This document shows positions 63,506-64,000 of a stretch of 64,000 nt of DNA, piece after piece. The notes beneath the pieces are model-generated. The model was not told where the DNA came from, ran no database searches, and worked only from the letters and a program-made list of their open reading frames with translations. The position numbers were made by a program, and so were the translations under genes. The stretch spans positions 2,449,501-2,513,500 of the forward strand of contig NZ_AP018817.1 in the NCBI RefSeq assembly GCF_024349785.1, given 5' to 3'. Source of the DNA: Sphingomonas bisphenolicum (lineage in GTDB: Bacteria > Pseudomonadota > Alphaproteobacteria > Sphingomonadales > Sphingomonadaceae). The first letter of the stretch is position 1. Each line of letters begins with the position of its first letter.

Positions 63506-64000
63506 TCCGCCGCCTCCATCGCAACCTTCACTTCCGCCTGCATCGGCACGACGCCGAGCTTCGCGAACAGCGCGGCGTCCGCATTGTCCCCCGCATTGGC
63601 CGTCGTCAGCAGCTTGTCCCCGGTAAAGATGCTGTTCGCCCCCGCCATGAAGCAAAGCGCTTGGCACGCATCCGACATACTCTCTCGCCCGGCGCTCAAC
63701 CGCACCATGCTCTCCGGCATCACGATCCGCGCCACCGCGACCGTCCGCACAAACTCGATCTCGTCGATCTTCGCGAGCGGCGTATCGGCCAGCATATCGC
63801 CCAGCACCGTGCCCTTCACCGGCACCAGCGCGTTGATCGGCACGCTTTGCGGATGGGCGGGCAGCACGGCCAGCGCATGGAGGAAGCCGACGCGATCCTC
63901 GCGCGTCTCGCCCATGCCGACGATCCCGCCCGAACAGACGTTGATCCCCGAATTGCGGACATTTTCCAGCGTCACCAGACGATCGTCAAAGGTCCGGGTG
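63502..64000 (-). CDS. bioB: Biotin synthase, C-terminal part (N-terminus off the window)
   Basis: The last 166 residues of BioB, which inserts sulfur into dethiobiotin. [20 protein letters not shown] leads into [49 protein letters not shown] (the conserved Arg near the cluster) and [18 protein letters not shown]. The frame continues beyond the right edge, where the radical-SAM CxxxCxxC motif would lie. The stop overlaps the HNH start. Confidence 0.96.
   Translation of the reverse strand, partial: TRTFDDRLVTLENVRNSGINVCSGGIVGMGETREDRVGFLHALAVLPAHPQSVPINALVPVKGTVLGDMLADTPLAKIDEIEFVRTVAVARIVMPESMVRLSAGRESMSDACQALCFMAGANSIFTGDKLLTTANAGDNADAALFAKLGVVPMQAEVKVAMEAAE

Noticed and set aside
63506..63667. 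Extension of the HNH frame upstream into bioB
   Set aside because: The extra residues are Gly/Arg-rich and overlap the conserved C-terminus of BioB; the GTG at 63505 has a strong ribosome site.

Overview
The window looks like chromosomal DNA of a GC-rich alphaproteobacterium, most likely a sphingomonad (Sphingobium/Novosphingobium-like). This rests on gene content and on family resemblance judged by eye; no database search was run. The supporting content is a DivL-type tyrosine pseudo-kinase next to tsaE/amgK/murU/addBA, PhaR with a PhaC-like hydrolase, an archaeal-type prolyl-tRNA synthetase, an entericidin, a kdpFABCDE operon and an M2 peptidase.

Layout. (1) Bases 1 to about 10,390 are an accessory element that looks like one end of a prophage. 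A leftward unit (winged-helix protein and a phage-type protein cut by the window edge) lies beside a lower-GC leftward block encoding an XRE repressor, a zincin-like metalloprotein and a small ORF. Diverging from the repressor is a rightward early operon: a Cro-like DNA-binding protein, a small ORF, a strong hairpin terminator, a CII-like regulator, about ten tiny proteins whose start and stop codons overlap by 1 to 11 nt, a 708-aa ParB-like protein and an AlpA-like excisionase. No integrase, transposase or structural gene is in view. (2) 10.4-18.4 kb: kdpFABCDE on the minus strand, preceded by an extra 27-codon membrane micropeptide gene and a sigma70-like promoter. (3) 18.5-26.2 kb: a PilZ protein, secA, a membrane glycosyltransferase, argJ, an inositol-monophosphatase-like enzyme and a GST. 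(4) 26.2-37.5 kb: a long minus-strand chain divL-tsaE-amgK-murU-addB-addA-trxA with overlapping genes, linking cell-cycle control, t6A modification, cell-wall recycling and recombination. (5) 37.6-50 kb: ahcY with a palindromic operator, YqgE, a peroxiredoxin, AMP nucleosidase, a diguanylate cyclase, an M2 dipeptidase, an alpha/beta hydrolase, DUF2238, asd, a DPP-IV-like peptidase and tRNA-Val(CAC). (6) 50-57.6 kb: entericidin, a small Cys-rich protein, hslVU, proS, phaR, a PhaC-like protein and a thiolase. (7) 57.6-64 kb: DUF2256, an MHS transporter, a CsaA-like protein, a methyltransferase, the biotin-carrying acyl-CoA carboxylase subunit, a low-GC HNH endonuclease wedged between it and bioB, and bioB itself cut by the right edge.

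Most candidate novelty lies in the prophage early operon, the kdp micropeptide pair, the HNH gene coupled by overlapping codons to bioB and pccA, the phaR/phaC-like genes whose start codons overlap head-to-head in one CCATGG, and the hairpin in front of hslU. None of these is proven to be a new system; each is listed with a decisive check.
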